From Bacillota bacterium (GTDB lineage: Bacteria > Bacillota > Clostridia > Christensenellales > Aristaeellaceae), in contig JAEYQQ010000073.1 in the NCBI GenBank assembly GCA_023409955.1, positions 1 through 5,349 on the forward strand: a stretch of 5,349 bases of DNA, given 5' to 3'. Positions 1-5,349 of the stretch are shown here, in pieces; position 1 is the stretch's first letter, and each line of letters starts with the position of its first letter. The notes beneath the pieces are model-generated. The model was not told the DNA's origin and made no database searches. It worked only from the letters and a program-made list of their open reading frames with translations. The translations under genes were made by a program, and so were the position numbers.

Positions 1-46
1 TCGCCTTCCAGACCAATATACTTGCATTGAATGCCGCCATTGAAGC
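1..46 (+). repeat. Near-identical DNA patch, copy 1 (MCP tip)
   Basis: These 46 bases match 2131-2176 with a single difference, at base 23 (t here, g there), a synonymous third position. Immediately downstream the two genes differ at many third positions while the protein stays alike. The patch runs to the window edge, so its full length is unknown. Confidence 0.8.
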
Positions 47-548
47 AGCGCGTGCTGGCAACGCAGGCAAAGGCTTTGCGGTGGTAGCGGATGAGGTTCG
101 CAACCTTGCTGCAAAATCTGCGGAAGCTGCTCAAAAAACAGCGGACTTGATCCAGCACTCTGTCGCCACAGTAACGCAGGGAACACAAATCGCCAGCCGT
201 ACAGCTAAAATTCTTGATGATGTAGAAACGCAGGCTGCCAAGGTCAACGACAGCATCATCCGGATAGATCAGGCATCCGTCCAACAGGCAAGCGCTATTG
301 ATCAAATCAAGCAGGGCTTGAGTCAGGTATCTGCTGTTGTTCAAACAAATGCAGCTACAGCGGAGCAGAATTCTGCAACCAGTGAAGAGATGTCGTATCA
401 AGCAGGCACTCTGCGGGATGAGGTCTTAAGGTTCACACTGGATACTAATTATTCATCTGACAGCGCCGCTTCGATATCTTTGTTGAAAGGACGTTCCGCA
501 GCAAAGAGGAGCGAGCCTAAAGATCATGAATTCTTTGGTAAGTATTAA
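1..548 (+). CDS. Methyl-accepting chemotaxis protein, C-terminal part (5' end outside window)
   Basis: This is the C-terminal 181 residues of a chemoreceptor; the reading frame is already open at base 1 (first full codon at base 3) and stops at TAA 546-548. The visible part starts at the cytoplasmic hairpin tip (AFQTNILALNAAIEAARAG), the most conserved stretch of MCPs, which binds CheA and CheW/CheV. It continues down the descending helix (GFAVVADEVRNLAAKSAEAA) to the second methylation region (TAEQNSATSEEMS), where Glu/Gln pairs are normally methylated by CheR and demethylated by CheB. A flexible tail of about 35 residues ends in HEFFGKY, much like the tail of the next receptor (FSTFGKY). 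The TTG at 27 encodes a leucine inside the tip and is not a start. Sensor and membrane segments lie upstream, so ligand and topology cannot be judged. A strong terminator follows, so this gene ends its own transcript. MCP identity is certain. Confidence 0.96.
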   Translation, partial: AFQTNILALNAAIEAARAGNAGKGFAVVADEVRNLAAKSAEAAQKTADLIQHSVATVTQGTQIASRTAKILDDVETQAAKVNDSIIRIDQASVQQASAIDQIKQGLSQVSAVVQTNAATAEQNSATSEEMSYQAGTLRDEVLRFTLDTNYSSDSAASISLLKGRSAAKRSEPKDHEFFGKY

Positions 549-606
549 AGGTGGGACGCAGTTTTCCACCCTGCCTTTGACTCAAAATTATTCATAATGC
601 GATGGG

Positions 607-642
607 ACCCGCGAAAATGCGTTGTGTTTTCGCGGGTTTTCT
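607..642 (+). terminator. Rho-independent terminator after the first MCP
   Basis: An 11-base-pair perfect stem is formed by 607-617 (ACCCGCGAAAA) and 627-637 (TTTTCGCGGGT) around a 9-base loop (618-626). The GC-rich lower stem is followed by a T run (TTTTCT, 637-642). It lies 58 bases after the stop codon of the first MCP, so the second MCP must be transcribed from its own promoter. Because the stem carries an A run on its left side, it could also slow transcription from the other strand, but no gene faces it. Confidence 0.92.
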
Positions 643-701
643 ATATGTCGAATCAGATGAAAAATACTACAAAACAGAGTATGTAAATAATGTGATCCAT
701 G

Positions 702-731
702 TTTACAATATATTATGAGAGAAAATATAGT
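702..731 (+). promoter_or_regulatory. Candidate sigma-A promoter for the 4HB MCP-cheV operon
   Basis: TTTACA (702-707) matches five of six bases of the -35 consensus and TATAGT (726-731) five of six of the -10 consensus, with an 18-base spacer. Transcription would begin near 738, giving a leader of roughly 155 bases before the MCP start at 894. It sits downstream of the terminator, as required for a separate operon. The region is AT-rich, so chance matches are possible. Confidence 0.5.
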
Positions 732-791
732 TTGAAAGGATAGCTGGAGCATATGCGAATTATTGCAGATTATTACTCTTATTCGGATAGT

Positions 792-817
792 TAAACGAAT
801 CTTGAGTATTTAGATAA
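792..817 (+). promoter_or_regulatory. Weak sigma-D (FliA-type) promoter-like motif
   Basis: TAAA (792-795), a 14-base spacer and TTAGATAA (810-817) resemble the motility sigma factor consensus TAAA-N15-GCCGATAA, mainly in the GATAA part. Motility sigma control of receptor genes is usual in Bacillota. However, the GCC half is missing, and a start near 824 would fall inside the Shine-Dalgarno of the leader ORF. It is listed only as a possibility. Confidence 0.2.
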
Positions 818-831
818 GAGAAGGAGCAACT

Positions 832-897
832 ATGCTGATAAATAAGTTACTGATACCAAACCCAGATTTTGATAGAATTATAGAGGAATGCATATGA
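832..897 (+). CDS. Possible 21-residue leader ORF, translationally coupled to the MCP
   Basis: A short ORF starts at ATG 832, five bases after AAGGAG (821-826), the best Shine-Dalgarno match in the window. It encodes a 21-residue peptide beginning MLINKLLIPNPDF and ending IIEECI. Its TGA (895-897) overlaps the MCP start ATG (894-896) in an ATGA arrangement, a layout typical of translational coupling in which ribosomes finishing one ORF restart at the next. The peptide has no signal sequence, repeated amino acid or metal motif that would suggest a classic attenuator or a function of its own, and I recognise no family. It may be a real small gene, a coupling device setting receptor output, or a chance ORF; the strong ribosome site plus exact overlap favours translation. 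Confidence 0.42.
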   Translation: MLINKLLIPNPDFDRIIEECI

Positions 898-2672
898 AGA
901 ATTTGTCGATAACTATGAAGCTTGTAATTGGCTGCGGTATGGTGCTTGTTTTTATGCTTCTGATTATCGCTTTGTCTGTCGGCAGCATAAACACACTGAA
1001 TACGCAGATTGAGATGTATGGAGAACATACCGTGCCAAGTATCGAATATACTTGGACAATTAAAAGAGATATGGCTTCCGTTCAAAGATATTTGCTGCTT
1101 GCTTTTGTTAAAAAGGACAAGCAGGAGATAAAAGAAATCCTGGATAAAGCAGCTGTAGATGCCAATAGTGTTCATGAGGGTTTGGAAAACTATGCAAGCT
1201 CTCGCTTAGATGAGGAGCATCAGCAGCAAATTGATGAGGCCCGTACGCTTTTAGGCCAGGCCGCTTCCATACGCTCTGATATAACAGCATTGTTATTAAG
1301 TACTTCTGTCCTAGATTCGTTAAAAGCACAGGATGTCTTTCTGAAAGAGTATGCGCCGGTGCTGGAGCTGGTTGATTCATTATTAAATGAACTGTCGACA
1401 GCCACCAGTGAGGATGCTCAGAATCAACGAATCATTGGTGAATCAACGGCCAGTTCCGCAACGATCTTGTTTTCTATCGTAGCCGCCGTTTCTGTACTGA
1501 TGACCATTGTTATTGTATACGCCATACGTAGGTCAATTTTGAATCCGGTGAAAGAAATTAATGGCGTTTACACAGAAATGGCCAAGGGCAATATGGGTGT
1601 TGAGATTGCTTATGACGGCAAGGATGAACTGGGGGGCATGGCCAGAAATATCAAAAATACAAACGCAATGGTTGCGTCTTATATCAAAGATATTTCTGAT
1701 AAGCTAGGAAGCATGTCCCAGGGTGATATGCGCATATGTGTAGATCTTGAATATGTAGGCGATTTTGCGGCCATTAAAACGGCTATGCAGAATACATCAG
1801 CAGCACTGAATCAGACGCTGCTAGCCATAAACAACGCGGCTGAACAGGTGAGCACAGGAGCCAGCCAAGTAGCCAGCGGGGCGCAGGCACTTGCATCAGG
1901 TTCATCTGAGCAGGCATCAGTGGTGGAGGAACTTAGCAATTCTGCAGCAAAGATTGCAGATCAAGCAGCAGAGAATTCGACGAATGTGAAAAACGCAGCC
2001 CAGTATGTTGAGCAGGTTGGGGAAGGTGTTATAGAAGGCAATCATCATATGAGACAGTTGACAGATGCCATGGGCAATATTGACTCGGCTTCAAGCCAGA
2101 TTGCCAGCATCACCAAGGTCATTGAGGATATCGCCTTCCAGACCAATATACTGGCATTGAATGCCGCCATTGAAGCTGCACGTGCTGGTAATGCCGGAAA
2201 AGGATTTGCTGTCGTTGCAGATGAGGTTCGAAACCTGGCGGCCAAGTCGGCGGAAGCTGCGAAACAAACCGCTGAGCTGATTCACCGATCCACCGATACT
2301 GTGGCTCAGGGGACGCAGATGGCAGCACAAACCGCACAGATTCTGATCAATGTAGAAGAAAAGGCGAAACTCGTTAATGAGAGTATCGTGAAGATAGAAC
2401 AGGCATCTATTGAACAGGCGGTTGCCATTGAACAGATCAGGCAAGGTTTGATGCAGGTGTCTGCCGTGGTACAGACGAATGCTGCCACTGCTGAGCAGAA
2501 TTCCGCAACCAGCGAGCAAATGTCTGCACAGGCGCTGACCTTGCGCGAACAGGTAAGCAAGTTCCAGCTAGATTCCAATGATGAAGGTGAGAACAGCAGC
2601 ATTTCGTTGCTTTTGTCAAACAATAAGCATCTTGGCGCTAGAAACGATTTCTCAACCTTTGGAAAGTATTGA
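894..2672 (+). CDS. Methyl-accepting chemotaxis protein with four-helix-bundle sensor
   Basis: A complete chemoreceptor of 592 residues, in the usual MCP range. It has a short basic N-terminus, TM1 (about 10-30), an extracytoplasmic helical domain of about 155 residues (31-187) of the Tar/Tsr-like 4HB_MCP type (VPSIEYTWTIKRDMASVQRY), and TM2 (about 188-211). HAMP (about 211-263, motif DELGG at 244-248) is followed by a second HAMP-like unit (264-308, EYVGDF). The signalling hairpin runs to about 560, with methylation regions at SSEQASVVEEL (337-347) and TAEQNSATSEQMS (532-544) and the tip at AFQTNILALNAAIEAARAG (414-432). The tail ends FSTFGKY. The start is taken at ATG 894, six bases after AGAGGA (882-887); the in-frame ATG at 888 lies too close to that site. 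The ligand cannot be read from this sensor type. cheV follows at 10 bases, so the two are co-expressed. Confidence 0.97.
   Translation: MKNLSITMKLVIGCGMVLVFMLLIIALSVGSINTLNTQIEMYGEHTVPSIEYTWTIKRDMASVQRYLLLAFVKKDKQEIKEILDKAAVDANSVHEGLENYASSRLDEEHQQQIDEARTLLGQAASIRSDITALLLSTSVLDSLKAQDVFLKEYAPVLELVDSLLNELSTATSEDAQNQRIIGESTASSATILFSIVAAVSVLMTIVIVYAIRRSILNPVKEINGVYTEMAKGNMGVEIAYDGKDELGGMARNIKNTNAMVASYIKDISDKLGSMSQGDMRICVDLEYVGDFAAIKTAMQNTSAALNQTLLAINNAAEQVSTGASQVASGAQALASGSSEQASVVEELSNSAAKIADQAAENSTNVKNAAQYVEQVGEGVIEGNHHMRQLTDAMGNIDSASSQIASITKVIEDIAFQTNILALNAAIEAARAGNAGKGFAVVADEVRNLAAKSAEAAKQTAELIHRSTDTVAQGTQMAAQTAQILINVEEKAKLVNESIVKIEQASIEQAVAIEQIRQGLMQVSAVVQTNAATAEQNSATSEQMSAQALTLREQVSKFQLDSNDEGENSSISLLLSNNKHLGARNDFSTFGKY
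2131..2176 (+). repeat. Near-identical DNA patch, copy 2 (MCP tip)
   Basis: Counterpart of bases 1-46, with one synonymous difference. The third receptor encodes almost the same peptide at 5170-5215, but with many different third positions, which shows that the protein alone does not force this DNA identity. Confidence 0.8.
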
Positions 2673-2676
2673 GGTG
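2671..2676 (+). promoter_or_regulatory. Ribosome binding site of cheV, overlapping the MCP stop
   Basis: GAGGTG lies six bases before ATG 2683 and shares its first two bases with the MCP stop codon TGA (2670-2672). This fixes the cheV start at 2683 rather than at in-frame codons inside the MCP, and it ties cheV translation to ribosomes finishing the receptor. Confidence 0.75.
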
Positions 2677-2682
2677 CAGAAG

Positions 2683-3600
2683 ATGAAACCATTAGAAAGT
2701 AAAATATTGCTTGAGTCTGGTACAAACAAACTAGGGCTTCTTGAATTCTGTGTGGGTGGCAACAGATATGGCATCAATGTGGCAAAGGTGCGTGAATTGC
2801 TTCAATACCGTCCGGTGCAGCCCATGCCCCATGCGCAACCGTGTGTAGAGGGCATAATCTGTCCCAGGGCAGAGCTGCTGACGGTGATTGATCTTGCTGC
2901 CTATCTTAACCATCCGCCATCTGAGCATCTGGATCAGGATATTTTTGTAATAACGGAGTTCAACCAAACCCATATCGCATTCCATGTGCACCAAGTGGTC
3001 GGCATTCATTGGATTTCCTGGGAAGCCATTGAGAAGCCGAATTCCGCCATTTTCGGCGGTAACGATGGGGTAGTAACAGGTGTTGCCAAGTTGCAGAACA
3101 ATCACCTCATATCCATTCTTGACTTTGAAAAGATTCTGGGTGATGTTAAACCTGATATCAGCGTTGCTGCAGATGCGGCATTGATCGAAAGTGCATTGTC
3201 ATCTGATTCATCGCACCGGATTTTGGTGGTTGAGGATTCAATGATGCTACGCAAAATGATTCTGGATGCCTTGAACAAAGCCGGCTATATGAATGTCATC
3301 TTGAAAGAGGATGGCTTGGATGCTTGGGAATTCCTGCAGGCTTTGAAGGAAACGGATGGACCTTTAGAAAAACAGATTTGCTGTGTTATTACTGATATCG
3401 AAATGCCTAAGATGGATGGACACCATCTAACCAAACGCATTAAGGATCACAAGCTGCTTTCCAAGATTCCAGTGGTAATCTTCTCATCGCTGATTTCGGA
3501 TGAAATGGTTGTCAAGGGTACTGAGGTTGGCGCGGACGCTCAGTTATCCAAACCTCAGATCCATCTTCTGGTTGAGAAGCTAAAAGATCTGATCAAGTAA
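2683..3600 (+). CDS. cheV: Chemotaxis coupling protein CheV (CheW-receiver fusion)
   Basis: This encodes 305 residues, the normal CheV length. Residues about 10-155 form a CheW-like SH3-type coupling domain (LESGTN 10-15, YGINVAKVRE 29-38, LLTVIDL 65-71, WEAIEKP 113-119) that bridges receptor tips and the kinase CheA. Residues about 178-305 are a CheY-like receiver: acidic pair E184-D185, phosphoacceptor D238 in ITDIEMPKMDG, the switch serine position S268-S269 and K290 in SKP, so it should accept phosphate from CheA. In Bacillus subtilis, CheV phosphorylation contributes to adaptation; the same role is inferred here. The receptor-contact loop where CheW usually reads NLRG is CPRA (60-63), keeping the arginine (R62) but changing its neighbours. 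The start follows GAGGTG by six bases. It is co-transcribed with the upstream MCP. It is cytoplasmic, with no membrane segment. CheV identity is near certain. Confidence 0.96.
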   Translation: MKPLESKILLESGTNKLGLLEFCVGGNRYGINVAKVRELLQYRPVQPMPHAQPCVEGIICPRAELLTVIDLAAYLNHPPSEHLDQDIFVITEFNQTHIAFHVHQVVGIHWISWEAIEKPNSAIFGGNDGVVTGVAKLQNNHLISILDFEKILGDVKPDISVAADAALIESALSSDSSHRILVVEDSMMLRKMILDALNKAGYMNVILKEDGLDAWEFLQALKETDGPLEKQICCVITDIEMPKMDGHHLTKRIKDHKLLSKIPVVIFSSLISDEMVVKGTEVGADAQLSKPQIHLLVEKLKDLIK

Positions 3601-3602
3601 GC

Positions 3603-3620
3603 TATGCTTTAGCAAGCATA
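3603..3620 (+). terminator. Small hairpin after cheV, weak or partial terminator
   Basis: TATGCTT (3603-3609) and AAGCATA (3614-3620) pair as a 7-base-pair stem with a 4-base loop, three bases after the cheV stop. The stem is AT-rich and the following sequence (AGTGTTATATTGTTGTTTTCC) is only loosely T-rich, with no immediate T run. It may protect the 3' end or partly terminate, but it is unlikely to stop transcription fully. Confidence 0.3.
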
Positions 3621-3644
3621 AGTGTTATATTGTTGTTTTCCTAA

Positions 3645-3653
3645 TGATATAAA
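3645..3653 (+). promoter_or_regulatory. Possible extended -10 promoter for the dCache MCP
   Basis: TGATATAAA contains the extended -10 TG, one base, then TATAAA (3648-3653), five of six bases of the -10 consensus. The matching -35 region (about 3625-3630, TTATAT) is poor, which an extended -10 can offset. Transcription would begin near 3660, leaving a leader of about 18 bases that includes GAGG (3665-3668). It could let the third receptor be expressed apart from cheV. Confidence 0.38.
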
Positions 3654-3677
3654 TACACAACAAAGAGGATGTAAAAA

Positions 3678-5349
3678 GTGAAGTCGCTGCAAAAAAAACT
3701 TAGTCTATTTATTACTGCTCTGATCTTGTTTACAACAGTCATCATTGCCGGATACATATTGATCAACTTTAGCTTGAATATGGACAGGCAGTTAAATGAA
3801 GATGTCGAAGCTTTGACTACCGCCTACAGTTATGCAGTAGACAATCAAATTACAAAGTATAAAGGTGAAATTGAGCTTGCCGCATCACTTTCAGCTGTAA
3901 CACAGGCAGCTCCTGAAGAAAGGGATGCCTTGCTTTTGCAAATGGCAAAAACTACTGGTTTTGAGTACTTTGCGCTGGCAGATGCAAATGGACAAACAAC
4001 TAGAAACAGCGACATCTCCCAAAGAGAATACTTCAAAAAGGCGCTGGCGGGTGAAACGTTTATTTCTAGTCCGCTAGTCAATATGGTGGATGGCAAGGTG
4101 ACCATCATGGTGGCGACGCCGATCAACAACGGAACCGGTTATCAGGGCGTGTTATACGGCGGTTTGCTGTATGACACATTTGGCAAAGTGATCAACGATA
4201 TCAAGATTGGTGAAGGCGGCTACGCCTTTGCTGTAGACAAAACAGGTGTTATTGTTGCGCACCCCACATCCGAACTGGTTTCGAAGATGACCAATTATGT
4301 TGAACTGTCTAAAGAGGATAGCACGCTTAAGCCCATAGCAGCCGTAATCAGCAAGATGGTAGTCGGTGAAACCGGTACTATGGACGCTCTGTATAATGAT
4401 CAGCAACGCTTGTATGGGATTATGCCGCTGAGCGGTCCCGAAAAATGGTCAATCGCTGTATCTGTCCCTGTACAGCAAGTGATGAGCAATGTATCCAAAA
4501 CCATGATACTATGTGTGGTAGTAGGAATGATATTGCTTGCAGTAAGCATTGTTCTGGCGCTGATGTTTTCCAGGTCCATCACAAGGCCTATTATTGCAAC
4601 AACGCAGCGCATAGAGCTTTTGGCAGAGGGAGATTTGAGCAGTCCTGTTCCTTTTGTAAAGGGCCATGATGAAGTGAAGCGGCTGTCAGTTGCCTTGGAT
4701 AATACGGTGGAGGAGCTTCGCAGCTATATAGGTGATCTGACCAGGATGCTGACTGACATGGCCAACAATGACTTTACGGCAACAAAGTCTGCAGATTACA
4801 AAGGCGAATTTATACCCATTGAGCAGGCACTCAAGAATATTTCGGTATCGCTTAATCAAACACTTTCGGTCATCAGGGTATCAACAGATCAGGTCAACTC
4901 AGGTGCTCAGCAAATAGCTGTTAGTGCCCAGAGCCTGGCTGCCGGTGCTACGGAACAAGCGTCGTCTGTTGAGCAGCTTTCTGCCAGTATCAGGCAGGTA
5001 GCGCAGCGTGACGAAAAGAACATGGAATATATTAAGGCTGCAAGCCGGAATATGCGGCAGGCTGACGTAAAGGTGCAGGAAAGTGAAGGGCAAATGCTGC
5101 TTCTTTCCGACGCAATGAAGAAAATCTCCGCATCGTCTGAGCAAATCGGCCATATCACCAAGGTGATAGAGGAGATTGCTTTCCAAACCAACATCCTGGC
5201 GCTTAACGCATCCATCGAAGCTGCTAGGGCAGGCAGTGCCGGTAAAGGCTTTGCGGTTGTTGCAGATGAAGTGAGAAACCTCGCTGCAAAGTCTGCTGAG
5301 GCTGCCCGCCAAACCGCTACTTTGATTCAAGATTCTACTTTGGCCGTTG
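3678..5349 (+). CDS. Methyl-accepting chemotaxis protein with double-Cache sensor (3' end outside window)
   Basis: This is an open frame of 557 residues that runs off the right edge. It starts at GTG 3678, nine bases after GAGG (3665-3668); an in-frame stop at 3672-3674 rules out a longer start. TM1 is about residues 8-30. An extracytoplasmic dCache_1-type sensor (about 31-274) follows, with FALADANGQ (98-106), the distal-pocket segment SQREYF (114-119) and the proximal Cache signature GEGGYAFAVDKTG with AHP (178-196). TM2 is about 275-298, then HAMP from 299, where the usual DExG reads DEVK (331-334), and a second HAMP-like unit (DYKGEF, 373-378). The hairpin reaches its tip at AFQTNILALNASIEAARAG (501-519) and breaks off in the descending helix. 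The pocket keeps an Arg (R116) and a candidate Asp (D166), but has Tyr-Phe where amino-acid-binding dCache domains have Trp-Tyr, so a standard amino-acid ligand is not supported. About 100 or more residues are missing. Confidence 0.95.
   Translation, partial: MKSLQKKLSLFITALILFTTVIIAGYILINFSLNMDRQLNEDVEALTTAYSYAVDNQITKYKGEIELAASLSAVTQAAPEERDALLLQMAKTTGFEYFALADANGQTTRNSDISQREYFKKALAGETFISSPLVNMVDGKVTIMVATPINNGTGYQGVLYGGLLYDTFGKVINDIKIGEGGYAFAVDKTGVIVAHPTSELVSKMTNYVELSKEDSTLKPIAAVISKMVVGETGTMDALYNDQQRLYGIMPLSGPEKWSIAVSVPVQQVMSNVSKTMILCVVVGMILLAVSIVLALMFSRSITRPIIATTQRIELLAEGDLSSPVPFVKGHDEVKRLSVALDNTVEELRSYIGDLTRMLTDMANNDFTATKSADYKGEFIPIEQALKNISVSLNQTLSVIRVSTDQVNSGAQQIAVSAQSLAAGATEQASSVEQLSASIRQVAQRDEKNMEYIKAASRNMRQADVKVQESEGQMLLLSDAMKKISASSEQIGHITKVIEEIAFQTNILALNASIEAARAGSAGKGFAVVADEVRNLAAKSAEAARQTATLIQDSTLAV

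Larger units (their letters stand above)
549..887. other. Intergenic region between two MCP genes
   Basis: This 339-base spacer is clearly more AT-rich than the flanking genes. It contains an intrinsic terminator (607-642) for the upstream gene, a candidate sigma-A promoter (702-731), a weak sigma-D-like motif (792-817) and most of a possible leader ORF (832-897). Bases 643-700 show no recognisable structure. I see no long conserved-looking fold that would suggest a riboswitch, no tRNA, and no inverted repeat other than the terminator stem. Confidence 0.7.

Noticed and set aside
753..794. 13-codon ORF (MRIIADYYSYSDS) in the intergenic region
   Set aside because: GGAG lies only three bases before the ATG, the ORF ends far from any gene, and nothing in the peptide suggests a leader; too weak to list as a gene.
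810..1175. Minus-strand ORF across the start of the second MCP
   Set aside because: It overlaps the leader and the receptor N-terminus, its hydrophobic look is the reverse reading of TM1 and AT-rich DNA, and no promoter or ribosome site supports it.
2091..2519. 142-residue minus-strand ORF opposite the second MCP
   Set aside because: It lies antisense to the highly conserved signalling domain, has no ribosome site or recognisable protein features, and a similar antisense ORF appears opposite the same domain of the third MCP (4899-5330), as expected from shared codon composition.
2578..2682. Upstream in-frame extension of cheV into the MCP gene
   Set aside because: It would overlap the receptor by about 95 bases, has no good ribosome site and lacks homology to CheV; ATG 2683 follows GAGGTG at ideal spacing and begins the conserved N-terminus.
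3669..3674. ATG-TAA start-stop pair in frame just before the GTG start of the third MCP
   Set aside because: GAGG directly abuts this ATG, so it cannot serve it, while it is well spaced for GTG 3678. Probably chance; useful only because the TAA rules out a longer N-terminus.
4445..4669. Cysteine- and histidine-rich 74-residue + strand ORF
   Set aside because: It lies wholly inside the third MCP in another frame, across TM2 and HAMP coding sequence, with no start signals; the Cys content comes from shifted reading of hydrophobic codons.
4899..5330. 143-residue minus-strand ORF opposite the third MCP
   Set aside because: It is the same antisense shadow of the MCP hairpin; its resemblance to the 2091-2519 ORF reflects the duplicated receptor sequence, not a gene family.
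1..5349. Mobile element, phage, CRISPR, tRNA or riboswitch
   Set aside because: No transposase or integrase frame, terminal inverted repeats, regular spaced repeats, cloverleaf or conserved aptamer-like fold is visible; the only long similarities are between the paralogous MCP signalling domains.

Overview
The window is a chemotaxis receptor cluster with every gene on the + strand. In order it holds the 3' end of one methyl-accepting chemotaxis protein (MCP), a complete MCP with a Tar-like four-helix periplasmic sensor, a CheV coupling protein (CheW domain fused to a response-regulator receiver), and the 5' part of a third MCP with a double-Cache sensor that runs off the right edge. No transposon, tRNA, rRNA, CRISPR array or phage gene is visible.

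The organism is probably a motile, mostly anaerobic member of the Bacillota (Firmicutes), such as a clostridial or Negativicutes-type bacterium. The grounds are Gram-positive-style Shine-Dalgarno sequences (AAGGAG, GAGG, GAGGTG), GTG start use, AT-rich spacers around moderately AT-rich genes, a CheV with the Firmicute-type sequence (LESGTN, YGINVAKVRE, WEAIEKP), and receptors with long cytoplasmic parts. This is inference from style; no taxonomic marker is present.

Layout: 1-548 is the receptor C-terminus, closed by a strong intrinsic terminator at 607-642. The 339-base gap 549-887 is AT-rich; it carries that terminator, a plausible sigma-A promoter (702-731), a weaker sigma-D-like motif (792-817) and a possible 21-residue leader ORF (832-897) whose stop overlaps the next start as ATGA. 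MCP 894-2672 and cheV 2683-3600 are 10 bases apart, with the cheV ribosome site overlapping the MCP stop codon, so they are almost certainly one operon. A 77-base gap with a small hairpin and a possible extended -10 promoter leads to the dCache MCP (3678 to past the end).

How they work together: the two visible sensor domains are unrelated, but all three receptors share nearly the same signalling hairpin, so they should join the same receptor-CheW/CheV-CheA arrays. CheV links receptor tips to CheA through its CheW domain and is expected to tune signalling through phosphorylation of its receiver domain. No CheA, CheY, CheR, CheB, CheC or CheD is encoded here, so this is an accessory receptor locus served by a core chemotaxis operon elsewhere. 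I do not see an undescribed system. The points most worth a second look are the coupled leader ORF, the shared FGKY receptor tails, a patch of near-identical DNA between the first two receptors, and the altered receptor-contact loop of CheV.
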